Shown here in pieces: positions 43,400 through 56,407 of a stretch of DNA of 64,000 nt. Numbering within the stretch: the stretch's first letter is position 1; each line of letters begins with the position of its first letter. Under the pieces are notes generated by a model that saw only the letters and a list, made by a program, of their open reading frames with translations, ran no database searches and had not been told where the DNA came from. The stretch comes from Talaromyces rugulosus (taxonomy: Eukaryota > Ascomycota > Eurotiomycetes > Eurotiales > Trichocomaceae): the NCBI RefSeq assembly GCF_013368755.1, contig NC_049566.1, positions 2,604,001 to 2,668,000 on the forward strand, written 5' to 3'. Position numbers and translations under genes: made by a program.

Positions 43400-44987
43400 T
43401 CACAGGACATAGCGGAATCCCTTCTGTAGTCGCCTTGCGGCCCCAATATCGATGCCCTCCACTTCGGCAGTCTTTTGCAGGCGCCGCATTTCCTTCTCGG
43501 TCAAGGACACGTCCTCGTTCTCCAAACGCTCCAGCCGCTTGTTCGATGCCCGCAAGTCAAGGTACAGGATCAAGCCCATCAGAAAGGCCAAGGCCTGAAG
43601 TGCAATGCAAACACCCAGTGCAAGACGATATTGTGGCGCATCCTGCGTGCGGTACGTGTACGGCGTCCAGATACTGGCTGAATTTGCGACTGAGTTGATA
43701 AAGGCATATGAAGCTGCACGCTTTGCCGGCGGTCTTGGGATTGCATTGGCGATCCAGCCAAACAGCGTGCCGTTCATGGCGAAGACAAAGTTCATCAAGA
43801 AAAGCGAAAAGTATCGAGGCCCGAAAGATGAGGTTGTCATGAAGATGATGAACCCGACAATGGTTATTGGAACTGGATAGACCCAAAAGATAAACCGCTT
43901 CTGCATCTTGTCGGAGAAATAGTTGTGCAGCAGAGAATAGCCGACCATGAAAATATATGGCGGCGCGACAAGCAAAAGTGAGATGACATGGTTATAGCCC
44001 AACGTGCCGGTGAGCGTTGGGAAGAAATTCTGAAAGCCAGCAGCGCCAGTGATGCCCATGTATGCAAGGGCAAGCACATATGTGCGCTTGTCTGCAAATG
44101 CCAGCTTCAATCCACGCCATTGACTCATACCACCCTCTTCATCAACATCAGCCTCGGCGGCATCGATTGCCAGTCGCCGGTTAGCCACGGCTTTCATTTC
44201 TGGTGACAGCAAACGCCAGTTCTCCGGAAAGTCTGGCAGAGCAACCATGATAATGAGGCCGACGAAGCATGTTATGGCTCCCTCGATGATATACAGCCAC
44301 TGCCAGGCCGCCAAACCACGATGTCCCGCCAGCCCCGAGAGAATTCCGGCGGCAATCAGGCTACCAAAGGCGCCACTGAGCAAGGAACCAGCGTAGAAAA
44401 TACTCATTCTGAACGCAAGCTCTTTCTTTGTATACCATTTAGACAGATAAAACAGCACTCCGGCGAAAAATGGTGCCTCGACAAATCCGAGGAGGAAACG
44501 GCAAGCCACAATTGATCCATAACCTTTAGCCTGGCTAGTCAGAGCAGAGACTAATCCCCAAGCAACGACAAAAAAGCCGAGATACAAAGATGGCCGGCCG
44601 ACATAATTGAGAAGCAAGTTCGAAGGGACCTGCATCAGGATATACGCCACAAACAGGATCGATAGACCGGTTTGATACTGGGCGTCATTAAGGTGCAAAT
44701 CATCGGTAAGACCTTGCAGCTTGGCAGCAGCATAATTGTTTCTTGGGAAATGTTAGTTTCAGTGATGACTCTCCCACGGGATACCCGACGTACCGGTCGA
44801 TGTAATTCATCAAGTAAACGGTGATAACCAGTGGCAAAATCAACGAATCAATTTTTCGTCGCAGCTTGACTTCCACCGCCTTTTCCTCATCTGTCAGGGC
44901 TGCAATATGCACGACCTCTTCGTGCGACATATCAGCTTTCTCCCCCATCGCGTCTCGGTCGTGGATAATCGCATCGTGACCCGCCAT
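43400..44987 (-). CDS. MFS transporter, anion:cation symporter family (Dal5/allantoate permease-like)
   Basis: Minus-strand exons 44794-44987 and 43400-44741 (intron 52 bp) give 511 aa. The first exon ends inside the hallmark of this family, PLVITVYLMNYIDR, in TM1. The spliced continuation reads RNNYAAAKLQGL. TM2 has QVPSNLLLNYVGRPSLYLG and TM4 has RFLLGFVEAPFFAGVLFYLS, followed by WYTKKELAFRMSIFYAGSLL. All are standard for the Dal5-type carriers of allantoate, ureidosuccinate, nicotinate or other small anions. The C-terminal tail is charged and helical. I start at the ATG at 44987 because no ATG lies upstream in frame. The substrate is unknown. Confidence 0.93.
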
Positions 44988-46552
44988 TGTTATAATTTTT
45001 CCGGCAGAACGAAAATATGGGAAAGCCAACCGACGAGTCTGCTTATGAGGAACTAAACAGAGCTACAGTATCTAGCAGGTGTACAGGCTATATATACTCG
45101 GGTCATTTGCGACTAGGGTTTAGCGGCTACCTCCGCACGAGGACCATGAGGTTTGCGGGGAAGCGGATCCGATGGTGTCCTTGGGTACAGTTGCCGAGAA
45201 TAAACAGTGTTTCCATCAATAATATTTAGCATTAAGGGGCGTGCGATTTTCTCTTTCTTTTGACTGGTGTGAGCACGGCTTGCGGAACCCTCGGAGAAAG
45301 TCCGTGATGGAGGACATCCTCGATGACCATGGCTTTTATGATTTGCCCTAGGGAGAGAGCCATGTGCCACATGACGCTTTGGTCTGTCTCTCGCGTGGTC
45401 GGATTCGTCCGTTCTGCCAGGCCATTCGCAGTAAATCCGGGGCTAGTTTTCTTTCAAGTTTCCCCATGGGCATGGGCCCATTGTTTCGGGGGATTGCAAA
45501 TATGCCAATAGAAACGAAGCTTTCTTTGGCTAATTCGCTTTGATCGCCACTCAATACGACAGCGGGTATCACACGATAGGTTGACGGGGGAACAAATTAG
45601 CCTGAATATTTACCCAAGTCGTGCTCGAAACAGGTCTACATTATTATTACGTCTGCGCGAGGCAATTTCCAGCTCTCTATCAATAATCATGCTGTCGTCT
45701 TATCTAACAATTGATAAAGGCGTCACCAGCTTGTCAGATTGGATTCACTACTGCCGACCACACATAGTCCACGTTATAACTACTTACGATGAATACGAAT
45801 GCCGATACAAGTCAGTACAAGTCAAAGCATTTCTGTCATAAAAAAACGTGCGCGCTGGTGCGTGCTTCACGGACCATAATATGGGGAACGGAGTTGCTCC
45901 GATGGTGGCGAGAAGAGAAGGGCCGGGCACTGCATACTTCATATTTTATAGTTTATATCCACCCGGCAATTACATATAAGCCTACGGTCGGCGTGGGGGT
46001 TTATACCTTTCTTTTATTATTGATGAGTTAATAACAATAATAATCTGTGGGGGTCACCACATTATACCTTGGCGCGAGGGCTGGAACAACATTGAATGAG
46101 TGGTATTTCTGTTGTTGTACGGGCTAGAGGGGTTTTCTCGGGTTTTGGATGAGAATAATACTTGTTTACGGCATTTGGAAAGCTAGTTTTTTAAGTTGTT
46201 TGGCTGCTGCCGTCATACCTTTCCCCATCTGCCATCTGTTGCGAGGTTAAATGTCAAGAATGTTGTCAGCTACACTAAAGATAAGAGGTAAAGGTAGAAC
46301 TAAATACATGAAACACCTCAAATGACAACATTTGAAGCCACGGTGGCGCGATAATGATCATAGACATCTGAAATATAAAGCATTGGCTACATATGTAAGG
46401 CTTTAAAGTGTTTCCTTCATCAAATTCAAACACAGAAACTGGCAATTAACTACTTATTATGCAGCTACGGGTACATCTGATATTTAACGTACTGTAAAAC
46501 CAATTGATAATGACAGAGATATGACAAGCGATAAATTGATATTCCATAATAA
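44988..46552. other. Intergenic, 1.6 kb
   Basis: Promoter of the Dal5-like carrier and 3' region of the solenoid-repeat gene. AT-rich in its second half. No gene seen. Confidence 0.55.
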
Positions 46553-47515
46553 TCAAACCTGGTATGGAGGTGGTGCTTGAAACTTATTGCCAGATTCAAA
46601 ATCTCCATCTGCATCCAACTCTGAACTGAAGCCATCATTTGAATCGGTCTCGTCGAACGAGAGTTTGTTCTCATGTAGTGGAATTTGCCTGCCGTTCAAG
46701 GTCACAGGGACGCGTTCGTCAGTAGAGGGATGAGTATTCGCATCGATGGTCACATGAACCACTCCATTAGCGGACTTGATTTTTCATGTTTGTTAGTGAT
46801 GGGTTATCTTTTTTGTCCTAGGACATAGAACCAAACATACTATCTTCTCGCAAATAACCTCCTTTGTGTCGTCAATTCGACCAACCAAGGATCCGTGTTT
46901 CCATATGCCGTTCTCAATGTGCATTCCTCTAAAACTTGTTCTGTATATAGCACAGTTATTCGCCTTGCAGCCGATGAGACTTGCGTGATCAACGATAGAA
47001 CTTTGCACGTTGCTCTCCTGTATAGTAGAGCGCTTTATCTTGGCACAGTCCTTCAGGTGCGATTGTTTTATAGTCGACCACTGCAAATATTTCACGTTGT
47101 CAAGGACCGTATCAATCACATCGCAGCGTTTGAGTGACGGCACATTCGTAATGCTAGATTCGCGGGTCTTGCACCACTTGGCTTGGGAGACGGAGTCAAG
47201 GGCCGAGTCTTGAATATTGCATCGTTTCAAATTAGAGTCTGTCAACGTGCTGTTTTTGGCATGACTGAATTTGATGTAGCTGCCGCCGTTGCTGCTGTAA
47301 CCGTCGCGTTTGCCGCCGGTTTTGGAGTCAGGGAGTGTTTCTCGAAGATTCACATTTCCCAGCGTAGATCGATGAACTACGGTAGCTTCGGTCAGATTCT
47401 CGAATGTACAGGATTCGACAGTAGAGCGATTGATCCGGGGATTTGAAGTCCGGTTACTGGGGAGCGTCACTGTAGATTCCACGGTGGATCGTTTAATATA
47501 GGATTTGCAGCCCAT
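46553..47515 (-). CDS. Protein of about 16-residue solenoid-like repeats, function unknown
   Basis: Minus-strand exons 46841-47515 and 46553-46774 (intron 66 bp, phase 0) give 298 aa. No family recognised. It starts MGCKSYIKRSTVES, so Gly2/Cys3 could be lipidated. From residue about 8 the protein is a run of imperfect repeats. The best five are near residues 75-160, each 15-16 residues in 5+5+6 form: C/S-x-I/V-x-E/D, then S/T-x-L/V-x-D/N/S, then V/C-x-x-L/I-K-R/W, as in CDVIDTVLDNVKYLQW and STIKQSHLKDCAKIKR. The regular hydrophobic/small alternation suggests a beta-solenoid, comparable to but distinct from pentapeptide repeats. The last exon encodes a beta strand (GVVHVTIDAN), an acidic stretch and a PPPY near the C-terminus. 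There is no signal peptide or membrane segment. Confidence 0.75.
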
Positions 47516-49463
47516 TTTGATGCACAAGAAGAATTTCTGGTTTTTAGGATGGTAATGTAATTTTTTAAAGAGCAACTTGGTCAGCAATTTCCTTGAAAAG
47601 CGAGTGCTATCTGGGGGGCCTTTATATGCTCATAGAATCTTTCCCAAAACAGAAAAGCCGACCGAGTGGTGAGATGGAAAACGCTGCTGCCTACTAAGAC
47701 CAAGGACATTGAATCCTGTTGGTCATGGACAGGCGACGACTAGATTAGAAGTAACAGAGAAATACTAATATCTAGTCTAAACTTTACAACTCCAGGCGAA
47801 AGAGAAATAGAAGCAAGCATACTACTATTTTTAAAATAGTAGTATCCAGAGGTCCCACATGTCGAGCGGAAAATAAAGATGAGTTCAGCTAACACATAAA
47901 GTATAATGTAAATAGCAGCTAGTTATACAATAGTTAGATTCTTTATTTTAAAAGTGATTTATGCATAATATGAATGACCAGGTCGCATTATTCTTATAAG
48001 TCTGCGAGGGTCGTGATGACAAATTGAGGTTGCCGAAAAAGGAAATATGCATTTTCTAGGGCGGTTGAAGTTAAAGCTCAATCATGGAACGTAATAAAAT
48101 GATTAGTCTGCTAGATAATTGGGCTTGGTAGGCTGCTTAAACGGTCTTTTAGAGTTCTTATAGCCAGTGTCAACCAGACCCGCTGGCGATCGTTGTTCTG
48201 CCTCCAGTCGATTCTGTATAATTCCTGCTTAGCACAGGGAATAAGAAAGATACGGTGAGACCATCTTGTAAGGATAATTCTCTTTCCGGTCTCTATATGA
48301 TGCTTCGGCAAAAGTAATAGCACGTACCGACGTTTCCTTTGTTAATTCTAGAACTCCATGTCTCTCTCCGATGTGTTCGATATTTCGGGTCAGCATCGAT
48401 TCGTAAAAAGTAGAGATCTATAATGAGGGGTAATGTAAAAAAATTTCTTTTTCATTAAACTATCCGCGCAAATGCCAATGATCTATTACGCACTCCAAGC
48501 ACACTACAATACTACTTACCTATTCTTAGTTCTTCATCTGCGAGCAATAGAAGACAAGCCCTCGGCGTGCGCTCGAGCTGGATGGCTTCTTCCTTATAAA
48601 ATTCGGGATCTGCGCCCGGGCTACAGAAAAATTCGATTCAATAAAGACAAACTCTTTTGGGCAAGTGGTAAAAACCGAACACCAGGTAGTCTACAATCAG
48701 TGTAGGCTAGAGTGATGAAGTACTTTCCTATATAGGACTAGCTCCAAACGAGCTTGTTACAACTTACAAACAATTGTCATAGACAAGATTGGCGGAACGC
48801 AAAAAAAAATAAACACAATTGACACTATTGTCGAGGCCTTTTATAATCTGTGCCATTGTTAAAAGAGCAAAACAAATATAGCTTGCAGACATTGGAGATC
48901 TCCAGTCAACCACCGCCGCGTTTAAAGGGTCCCACGTTATCTTCGCAGTGACCGATTTCTATGCGTTCTTCCCAAGACATGGACGAACGAAGGCAAAGGA
49001 CATGGAAACAAAGCAAGGCGATATTATGGCCAAAGCGGCGTCAGTAACTGCTACTCTCGAGCATTACATTTAGAGCACCTTACCTAGCGGCACTGACAAG
49101 GGATCTATTTCTGTTAGCGAAAACCACTTTCCCAGTGGTAAGTTTGGGAAGTCCAGGAAGTGATCGCTCCACTATTGTCATAAGTACATGACAGAATTAA
49201 CATAGAAATATCTTCAATTTCAGGGATTTACGATGTCGGACAAACGATAAATCCGCCGCTAATGAGCTCGCCCCAATTAGTTAATAATGTGCAGCTCTAG
49301 GCTACAGCCAAAGCCGCTAGTTAGGGGATCCAAACTTTCTCCTCTAGTTTATTTAGTACTTCAATTTCCACGAGGTGCGACAACTAAATACTTCGCTATG
49401 CCTCCTAGTGTGAAGTCATCGATAATATGAAGGTTGAGCGGATTATTATAACTTGGTTGCCAA
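47516..49463. other. Intergenic, 1.9 kb, with a tRNA-like relic
   Basis: No protein gene supported. Around 47658-47735 the sequence resembles the A and B boxes of a class II tRNA, but the stems do not pair well. The rest is AT-rich with short frames. Confidence 0.45.
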
Positions 49464-51076
49464 ATGGAGAGCATCCCTAGACGCTCGCGAGCCTCTACCA
49501 GCCGGACCAAAACAGGCTGCATAACCTGCAAGTGAGTCGCCTCGACTATTCAATATGTCCTGGCCACTAATAACAGGGTTTTTTTTTCTTTCATCAAAAG
49601 AATAAGAAAAGTAAAATGCGATGAGGAAAAGCCAAGCTGTCGGCGCTGCACATCCACAGGCCGCAAATGCGATGGGTACCATCGCGTAGTCAAAACGCCA
49701 TCAAGGACAGATAGCTCTGGCTTGACACTAAACACGATGGTAGTCTACCGCGCACCCTGGTCTCTATCGCTGCGAGAGCAGCAATCTCTTGACTTTTTCC
49801 TCGCCGAGACAAAAACCCGCTTTCCAGCCGAGTTTTGCCGTCCAATCTTGAAGGCAGCGAATACCGAGGCGGTCTTGGCTCATGCTGTCATTTCGTTCGG
49901 GGCTCTTCATCAGGCTTATGAGTATAGACCCGATGGTGCTACTCGTGTGGATTACACCCCTCTAGGCCAGTTTGCCACGTACCAGTATGGGAAGGCGCTT
50001 CGGTTACTTCGAGCTCAAAGTCGGCGACCTCGAGGCTTGGAGACTCTCATGCCGAGAGAAGATATCACACTTGCATGCTGTGTGCTCTTTGCCTGTTTTG
50101 AGAGTATCCGCGGCTGTCGCCGATCAACAATCATTCACATTACACGAGGACTGAATTTGCTTCGACAATACAAGACGTTACCGCAATCGACCCAGGGGGC
50201 GTTGGTGCCAAAGCAGGTTCTCACATCTTTGCTCACGCGACTAGACAACCAATTAGTTGAACTACTAGGAACGAAAGTTTCAGTGACAATTAATGATAAA
50301 AATTATGACAAGCAGGTCACCTCCGCTTTGGAAACGATGGAGGAAATTTGTGCTAGAGAGGATTCCTACTGTTCCTTAGATGGCCTGTTGAACAACATTC
50401 TCCATGATCGATTGAATACAGCACTAGCTATTGAGGGACGTGTAGTTCCTAATCTACCTTCAGACCAGGGACGAGTATCGCGATATTTAAAAGAGTTACA
50501 AAGTAATTTCACTTCTGCATCAACCCCCAAACATCCAACTCCGGGAGAAGGAGATTCATACGACCATGATCCCGGTATCATGCAAATATGGTGCATTCTT
50601 GGAAATATATACGTATCACTACCACTCACAATGTTCCCTGAACATGTTTGGGACCAATACATGGCTGATTTTGGCTCTATTGTTTCTCTTGCGGAAAATT
50701 ATATCAACCGATCCAGGTTTTTCTTGACACATTCAAAGATACAAAAAAAAATATGCTAATTTGTTTCAGATCCCCCGGAAGATCATCACGAAGACAGACG
50801 TTTTCTTTTTCCCTTGGTATTATTCCTCCACTCTATGTTGTGGCCAGTCGATGTCGTGATAGAGACATTCGTCGTCGCGCAATCACTTTATTGAAGAATT
50901 GTAAACGTCGAGAAATTCTTTGGGATTCGAATATGGCTACGGAGGCTGCAATACAGGTTATCATGATTGAAGAGAATGGTGCATCTACAGGAGAGAGTTG
51001 TGCCAGAATTCACAATGTCAATGCCATTCTCGATGATGAGGATGGGGTCAGTTTTGAGTTCGAAAGATCTATATAG
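49464..51076 (+). CDS. Zn2Cys6 transcription factor
   Basis: Exons 49464-49531, 49601-50716 and 50770-51076 give 496 aa. The zinc cluster is again split by an intron: the first exon ends in GCITCK and the second begins IRKVKCDEEKPSCRRC. Together they give CX2CX6CX5CX2CX6C at residues about 19-45, ending KCDGY. Downstream is a helical regulatory domain with LDFFLAETKTRFPAEF and AVISFGALHQAYEY. The C-terminus contains SLGIIPPLYVVASRCRDRDI and RRRAITLLKNCKRREILWDS, the typical closing motif of this regulator class. The intron before exon 2 starts GTGAGT and ends at 49600 after a T-rich tract. Without the first exon the protein would appear to lack its DNA-binding domain. Targets are unknown. Confidence 0.9.
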
Positions 51077-51167
51077 AATTAAAAATAATAATACATACAT
51101 ATATTGCCAATTATTCTAAATTTTGTCCTGCGATGACCTCACATACAAGTAGTAGTTTTATTCAAAA

Positions 51168-53384
51168 CTAAGGCCATTGGACGATAAAATCTTCCATAAT
51201 CGCCGTTCCGTTGAGTAGGGCAGCACTTTGATCAGCTGTGCAAGTCGTGTCCATGTCCAAAGTATAGCATAAAGGCTGTGACAGATCTGTAAGCTTATTT
51301 TTGATGTGAAAGCTAGAGTGCGGCCCTCTAGTTCGATAGCTTATAGCACTTTCGCCAGTCAGAGGAATATCCCCGGTTGCGATATCCTTGCTATTTATGA
51401 TGCGTGAGAATATCCGGTACATTGTTTCGGGTTGGAAGGCCGGCGCTTTAAAAAAAAGTCAGTACTTGACTGTGGAAATTAAAGAATCAGGCAGGCTTTA
51501 CCTTCGTGTCCCGCCTCAAATACTCTTGTGAAAGATAAATTTCCATGTTGGCGAACAACACCGCCGGTGTATGTACTGTTCGTAATGAGGTTTTCATATC
51601 CGCTCGATATGAATGCTGCAGATTGTTTGTGCTTGATAGACAATGTGATGTTCTCGCCGCCCATCCCTATACAAGGTCAACCTTGATGAACCCTTTATGA
51701 TCAGAGGGTTGTGACTTACAGTTGCAGAGATAGTCTCGATCTCCGTGGATGAGATTAACTTTGACGCCTCGCTCGAGAAGGAATGCGAATTCATCCATGG
51801 CATTTCCTCTGCTAATAAGGGCATTTCCGGTAGTCCCAAATGCTTTTGTTGTCAATTGATGTTCAACCGCATGGGCTCAAGGTGTTGACTCACCATTATA
51901 CACAGCGTTCGAGTTGGCCGTAAAATTCACCTCAGCACCCAGACCCTCTTGGACCCAAGCTCTGTTAAGAAATCCATCAGTATAAGGCTGTGGGAAGGTA
52001 CTAGTCGGGATCTCGGCCATGTCGTGAATGTCACGCTGCAGTTCATTAGCAATATTCATGGGTTTATTTGGTTCATATTACTCACTCCAGACAGAGCATA
52101 GGCACCTAGAACATTCTCATAACAGTATGCATCTGCAGCTATGCAGATGGCATTTACCTCGGCATTATTGCCCCAGTTGTACGGATCATGCTTTTGCTGT
52201 TGTTTTCGGCACTCCATAGCCAACTCTAGGCAGCCCCCAGGCTTGGTGAAGTTATTTTTAACTTCCTCGTATTGTTCTTTAGTAATCACTTGTACGCCAT
52301 AAGTGTTGTTGTATGCAAACTCGGGATAAAATGACCCTTGAGTAACAATATCACTGCACCCGTTGTGAATACTCAGTGTGTCGAGTTTGATTTCAGAAGG
52401 GGACGAAACTCGGTCGATTTTGCGTTGGCCGTCTCGAATTTTCTCGTTTTGTTCGACGAAGTAGGCAGAGTAGGCTGGTCCGAATCGTCCTCCGAACTTT
52501 GTCTGTTAGTTTTGTGTGTCTGCATGTTCAACGTTGGGATTAATTATTTGGCCATACCGATTCGGTCCAGAAATGAATCTTGTTCTGATCGTTTCTGCGT
52601 TCCGGGAATCTATACGTTGAAGAAATTTGTTAGCAGGTGTAAAGGGGCAAAGTAGATACTTGATAGAAAGTCATACTCATTGAGCCAAACCTGCATAAAA
52701 TCCCACAATGTTCTCGCGCCATTTTCTGTGGAATTCGCAGTTCCATTGGAATCTTGGGACCCAAATACACCGATTGCAAACGTGTGATTCACAGCAGGAA
52801 TTTCCTCTTTATCAAAGTCTGCTGGGGTGATTGCGGTTGTGCTGTAGTCTAGGGTTGCGTTGGTAAGCACGTCGTACGAGAATCCGGTTTGAGTAGGCTG
52901 GTCGATGAAAAGAATGTCGGACTCTCTAGTCCATGACCACGGATTGGCAGAAGTGCTGTTTGAATCAGGGTTGACACTGCAAGGCCCTATCTCAGTGGTC
53001 ATGGAAGACGTGGAGCTGGCTCCTGGGCCACCGGATAGGTATATTGTCAACGGCGCGTCATGTTTAGTGTTCGATTTGGCGTAGTAAAAGAAGAGGTTGG
53101 CCGGATGGGGAAACGCGTCGTCTTCGCGCGGAGGGAGACGAACGTAACCACTGTAGGTTTCTGTGTCGGGTGTAGAACAGATGCCAGTCTGTCGGGTCAA
53201 CCCTTAGTGCTGCTCTCTTTGTGTCTAAATGGAAGGGTAGAAATACCTTTTTATACGATATAGATGCCCCCTTGATATGCGAAGACTGGAGTTCTGCGAT
53301 CCCTTTTGGTTCAGGAGGGGACCAGGTTTGTCCAAGAGCAAGACAGCTCAAGAAGAGCGTAGAAAATGTGAGTTTGCTTGCCAT
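51168..53384 (-). CDS. Serine carboxypeptidase (peptidase S10), secreted
   Basis: Eight minus-strand exons give 606 aa: 53247-53384, 52677-53188, 52558-52609, 52086-52496, 51894-52035, 51720-51842, 51502-51666 and 51168-51445. A signal peptide covers residues 1-19. Landmarks: GICSTPDTETYSGYVRLPP, the oxyanion loop LSGGPGASS (usually GGPGSSS), FIDQPTQTGFSYD, the catalytic Ser in WTESFGGRFGP, the catalytic Asp in HGDRDYLCN, and the catalytic His in FEAGHEAPAFQPE. All three are completed only by correct splicing. Family members remove C-terminal residues from peptides at acid pH in the vacuole or outside the cell. Several N-x-S/T sites suggest glycosylation. The gene is only 91 bp from the convergent Zn2Cys6 regulator. 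Confidence 0.92.
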
Positions 53385-54482
53385 AGCTCAGTATAAACGA
53401 ATTGTGATGTGGCTAATAAGTTGATAAAGTGAATGGAGTTGGACATGAAGCCATATTTATGCTGGCTTTTTGCACTACCCTTTCTTTTTTTTTTCTTCGG
53501 CCCCTGAATAAATATCCATAAATAACTGTGAAACTACGAGCTCATCCTTTCATGTAACTGACTCCTATCTATCCAAAAAGTGCAATATAGTGCGCTTGGT
53601 GGAAGTCAACATTGCCTATTTCGGGAACCCGATATGTATACTAGCTATATATGGTTAGTGGGTATGTGTTTTGATACATCATTGGTTGGCTCGCTTAGTA
53701 CTAACCTATAAAAGAAAGTGATCTTCAAGCCTCAATTTAGAACATCTGAATGGGCGAATCCTCGTCATATTATTTAGCAACGTCGATAGTCTATAGGAAT
53801 GAGTGTTGCCTGGAGGGCGGTGAATCCTTAGCACTACGTCATCTATGGTGCAGAAACAGTCGAGTTACGGCTATATCAATCATCATCATTATTATTAGGG
53901 GGCTAATTCAAGAATGATCAAGTCCAAGACTGCAGCAGATTGGGTGCTTGTTAAATAGGTTCGATACTCCGTGCTAAAGGAACGAAACACTGCCCTGGCT
54001 TACTTTCAAAAGCCGACAGACGTCGATAGCCGTCCGGAATGCCTTACCTCTTTCGATCCCAGTATCGGAGCCACTCCGGCATGCTATGTTATTGGACATC
54101 ACAACCAGGCCATAGCAAATGCGCGAGCGACTTTTGACTAGCGCACGAAAGTCATTGCTGTATCTAGTTAGGGCATTTGCAAATGCGTGACTGGTCATTA
54201 GTACAGAGTCACGTGGCGCTACTCTCCCCGGATTCTCTCCGCGTTCCACTCTTTTCCCCCGCCGAAACCAGCACAAATGAGGTTATGCACCCCATTGGGC
54301 TGTAGTAGGATGGCGTCTACCAAAATACAAACGCATATATATCCATCGGAACCTATTTTCCGCTTCAGTTCCCCCAGCCGGCCTAGAGAGGACGATGGAC
54401 ATAGAAATTGGAGCTGGATGGCTCCATTTTCTGCATTTACTCCTACAGTTCATTCGGACTTAGGCCTCATAATCAGAGAAAA
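53385..54482. other. Intergenic, 1.1 kb
   Basis: Divergent upstream regions of the carboxypeptidase (-) and the sugar porter (+). It contains a one-mismatch TACTCCGTG copy at 53965-53973. No gene seen. Confidence 0.6.
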
Positions 54483-56407
54483 ATGGCAGATACAACGATC
54501 GCACCTGCAATGGACAAGTCCGTCGACGAGCAGGACTTGGAGGGACACCAGTCTGCTACCCATGCAGAGCACTCTACGATTCCAACGACTGCTGCTGAAC
54601 GCGAGCCATACGGCCCGCCGGGCTTGCGTGGGCTCCTGAAGAATCCGTACGTGCTTATGTGTGCTGCATGTTCGACTCTGGGAGGCTTGATCTTTGGCTA
54701 TGACCAAGGTGTCGTGTCAGTCATCTTGGTCATGGACCAGTTCCTGGTAGATTTCCCCCGTGTGGCTGCGGGCTCAGGAGGCGCGGGCTTCTGGAAGGGA
54801 TTGTTGACGGCCATGATCGAGTTGGGCGCCCTGGTCGGTGCCCTAAATCAAGGATGGATTGCAGACAAGATATCACGGCGGTACTCAATCCTAGTCGCCG
54901 TTGCCATCTTTACCCTTGGCTCCATCTTGCAGACTGCGGCCATCAACTATCCGATGTTGACTGTAGCACGACTCATTGGGGGTGTGGGTATTGGCATGCT
55001 GTCAATGGTTGCGCCACTGTACATTTCCGAAATCAGTAAGTGGAGTTTTATATACATATAGCTTTTTTTTTCTCCAGAATTTCTCTGATTAGTGGACCCA
55101 TCCAGGCCCTCCCGAATGCCGTGGAACTCTTCTCGTTCTAGAAGAATTCTGTATTGTTCTCGGCATTGTTATTGCCTTTTGGATAACATTTGCAACGCGG
55201 TACATGGCTGGCGAATGGTCATGGCGTTTGCCCTTTTTGCTGCAGATGATCCCAGGCTTTGTTCTTGTAGGGGGCGTGTACATGCTTCCTTTCTCTCCGC
55301 GCTGGCTTGTTGCGCAAGGCCGCATGGATGACGCACTGGAAAGTCTCACCAAGCTGCGAAATCTTCCGGCGACGGACAAACGCGTGTGCCGAGAGCTTCT
55401 TGATATCCAGGTCGAAGTCCGTTTCCATCAACAGATGAGCGCCGAGAAGCACCCAAAAATTCAAGGCGGCGGTATGAAAAATGCTCTCAAATTAGAAATA
55501 GCTTCTTGGATGGACTGCTTTAGACCGGGTTGCCGACGCAGGACGCATATTGGTATTGCAATTACTTTTTTTCAGCAGGTAAAACTCCTCTTTTTTTGGG
55601 TATTGTTTTCCCCTTAGGCTAACTTTCTTACAGTTTGTCGGCATTAACGCGCTTATCTATTACTCCCCAACCCTCTTCGAGACAATGGGTCTTGACTATA
55701 ACATGCAGCTTATCATGTCTGGCATTCTCAACGTCATGCAGCTCGTCGGTGTCAGCACTTCGGTGTTTACCATGGACAGCCTAGGCAGACGCACGCTGCT
55801 TTTGGGAGGGTCCGTTTTGATGGCCATCTCTCACATCATCATTTCCGTGCTGGTAGGGCTTTACAGCAACGATTGGCCCGCACATCAGGGACAGGGCTGG
55901 GCGAGTGTTGCGTTTCTGTTGTTTTACATGCTAGCCTTTGGGGCTTCATGGGGGCCCGTCCCTTGGGCTATGCCTGCTGGTATGTCCATCTTATAAAAAG
56001 TGAACACAAAAAGATTATCAAAAGTCTAACCACAGAAATTCTTTTCAGAAATCTTCCCATCTTCTCTGCGTGCCAAAGGTGTTGCCCTGTCCACCTGCTC
56101 CAACTGGTTCAACAACTTTATCATCGTGAGTACCTTATTTTTTCCTTCTCACACAAATACTTACTTTTCATACCAGGGCCTCATTACTCCCCCTCTCGTC
56201 GAAAACACTGGATTCGGAGCATACGTGTTCTTCGCTGTCTTTTGTGTGCTCTCCGGCATATGGACTTTTTTCTTCGTGCCGGAAACCAAGGGCCGCACTC
56301 TCGAGCAAATGGACCATGTTTTCAAGGATAACTCTAGTTCGGGCGAGGAGATGGTGAGGGAGACTATTGAGGAGGAGTTGATCCGAGCAGAGCGCGTGGG
56401 TGTGTAA
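54483..56407 (+). CDS. MFS sugar porter (monosaccharide transporter type)
   Basis: Exons 54483-55035, 55106-55578, 55634-55979, 56049-56125 and 56177-56407 give 559 aa with closing phases. TM1 carries TLGGLIFGYDQGVVS. The TM2/TM3 loop is GWIADKISRRYSI (motif A variant). TM4 reads RLIGGVGIGMLSMVAPLYIS, followed by the signature EISPPECRGTLLVLEEF. TM7 has QFVGINALIYYSPTLFE, and the C-terminus has FFFVPETKGRTLEQMD. These are the standard marks of fungal proton:hexose or pentose symporters. The PETKGR motif is intact, unlike the permease at 1838-3514, where it is PEAKGR. The start at 54483 is the first ATG that gives a short acidic cytoplasmic tail. Confidence 0.95.

Noticed and set aside
48540..48720. 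Possible second tRNA near a TTCGATTC word
   Set aside because: No A-box at the right distance and no pairing stems.
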